Shown: one piece after another, positions 35,131 through 35,423 of the stretch
How the letters are laid out: every line of letters starts with the position of its first letter
Numbering within the stretch: position 1 is the stretch's first letter
Source: an uncultured Clostridia bacterium
GTDB lineage: Bacteria > Bacillota > Clostridia > Christensenellales > UBA1242
Assembly: GCA_944383975.1 (NCBI GenBank)
Contig: CALWRN010000003.1
Coordinates: 1-35,423 of the forward strand
DNA: 35,423 nt
Direction of reading: 5' to 3'
The notes under the pieces: generated by a model
What the model saw: the letters and a program-made list of their open reading frames with translations, nothing else
What the model was told of the DNA's origin: nothing
The model's database searches: none
Made by a program: the position numbers and the translations under genes

Positions 35131-35160
35131 AATGAAAAAATATTGTTTCATATAAAAAAT

Positions 35161-35180
35161 AAGAAGTGCACCTGTGCACA
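35161..35180. repeat. 20-bp dyad repeat, copy 1
   Basis: AAGAAGTGCACCTGTGCACA, containing the near-palindrome GTGCAC-CT-GTGCAC. An identical copy lies 62 bp downstream. It is located between two converging terminators. Confidence 0.85.
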
Positions 35181-35222
35181 TAGGGAACAGTAAATATATA
35201 TACTTGGAATATATTCAACGAC

Positions 35223-35242
35223 AAGAAGTGCACCTGTGCACA
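35223..35242. repeat. 20-bp dyad repeat, copy 2
   Basis: Identical to the element at 35161-35180 in the same orientation. Its right end touches the T-run of the 16S terminator. Confidence 0.85.
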
Positions 35243-35271
35243 AAAAAAGACTAGGAATAATCCTAGTCTTT
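35242..35271 (-). terminator. terminator of the 16S rRNA transcript
   Basis: On the minus strand: AAAGACTAGG, 6-nt loop, CCTAGTCTTT (arms 35262-35271 and 35246-35255), then a seven-T run. It lies about 135 nt after the 16S 3' end, with no tRNA or 23S between them. Confidence 0.88.
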
Positions 35272-35318
35272 CTTTATTAATTAAACAATATATATCTCTT
35301 CCTTAAAGTTTGAGCGGT

Positions 35319-35385
35319 GTAGATTCTTAATCTACTTGTACTTTTCTCTTTAAGATTTCTCTTAATTTCAGAGATTCTATCTCTG
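35319..35385 (-). other. chain of three hairpins in the 16S 3' trailer
   Basis: Perfect small hairpins at 35369-35385 (stem CAGAGAT/ATCTCTG), 35351-35364 (TAAGA/TCTTA with a GAAA tetraloop) and 35319-35335 (GTAGATT/AATCTAC). They lie between the rRNA 3' end and the terminator. They could be processing or antitermination elements. Confidence 0.7.
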
Positions 35386-35404
35386 TCGACGTCATTTCTC
35401 TTTA

Positions 35405-35423
35405 AAAGGAGGTGATCCAGCGG
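35405..35423 (-). rRNA. rrs: 16S ribosomal RNA, last ~19 nt (rest outside window)
   Basis: The minus strand reads CCGCTGGATCACCTCCTTT, the universal 3' end of bacterial 16S rRNA, including the anti-SD CCTCC that matches the AGGAGG sites of genes here. The exact mature end is uncertain by a base or two. The gene continues past the right edge. The break exactly inside the conserved 16S end is what a contig ending at a multi-copy rRNA gene would give. Confidence 0.95.

Noticed and set aside
35161..35242. Two 20-bp repeats with a 42-bp spacer as a tiny CRISPR array
   Set aside because: Only two copies, a short repeat, no cas genes nearby, and the repeat abuts a terminator T-run. A binding-site duplication fits better.
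35272..35404. tRNA genes or a 23S start in the 16S trailer
   Set aside because: The hairpins do not form a cloverleaf, there is no CCA-adjacent acceptor pattern, and no 23S 5' sequence is seen.

Overview
The window is AT-rich, densely coded chromosomal DNA from a low-GC, monoderm-type bacterium of the Firmicutes/Clostridia kind. Evidence for this is the strong AGGAGG-type ribosome binding sites, a 16S rRNA tail carrying the matching anti-SD, near-consensus TTGACA/TATAAT promoters, and Firmicute gene families and gene order: scpA-scpB, mutS-mutL-miaA-ynbB, ftsK-rimO-pgsA-cinA-recA, DUF4364, DegV, a YlxY-type deacetylase, and sporulation-type membrane proteins related to YlbJ, SpoIIM and SpoIVFB. 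No phage, insertion sequence, CRISPR array or classical defence island was seen. It reads as core genome from an uncultured relative of gut clostridia; that placement is inference.

Layout. 1-4300: the 3' end of a ylbJ-like gene, an acidic unknown protein, a DUF4364 regulator, the degV-HIT-rnhA operon, a 53-residue Cys/His-rich protein and a DUF378 membrane protein. 4300-10450: a MerR-type regulator with a 19-bp-spacer promoter of its own, a TM2-protein/mnmA pair, a membrane protein with a nucleotidyl-cyclase fold that has lost both metal-binding aspartates, a small helical unknown, and a SpoIVFB-like intramembrane protease preceded by an overlapping 49-residue membrane peptide. 10450-14530: scpAB, a gene-free gap of about 430 bp, a DacF-type carboxypeptidase and a SpoIIM-like protein. 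14600-22700: a five-gene tRNA-modification and mismatch-repair operon (miaB-mutS-mutL-miaA-ynbB) read from two tandem promoters. 22735-25923: a class A penicillin-binding protein and a frameshifted membrane protein with an Ig-like domain. 26070-33600: ftsK-rimO-pgsA-cinA-like-recA. 33600-35423: a deacetylase, an unknown gene with a perfect promoter, and the 3' end of a 16S rRNA gene entering from the right edge on the minus strand.

The most notable points are these. (1) PgsA is fused to a C-terminal winged-helix domain that aligns without gaps to the gamma domain of the FtsK encoded two genes upstream. (2) The 16S gene is followed by a chain of small hairpins and a strong terminator, not by 23S rRNA. 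(3) Two copies of a 20-bp dyad lie in the gap between two converging terminators beside it. (4) CinA and the cyclase both look like catalytically dead descendants. (5) MiaB ends before its TRAM domain. (6) Several genes have promoters placed so that transcription should begin on the start codon (leaderless mRNAs).

Most operons are closed by compact bidirectional hairpins, and several stop codons lie inside the terminator stems. Start codons below were chosen from SD position and promoter position, so some genes are shorter than their longest possible reading frame.
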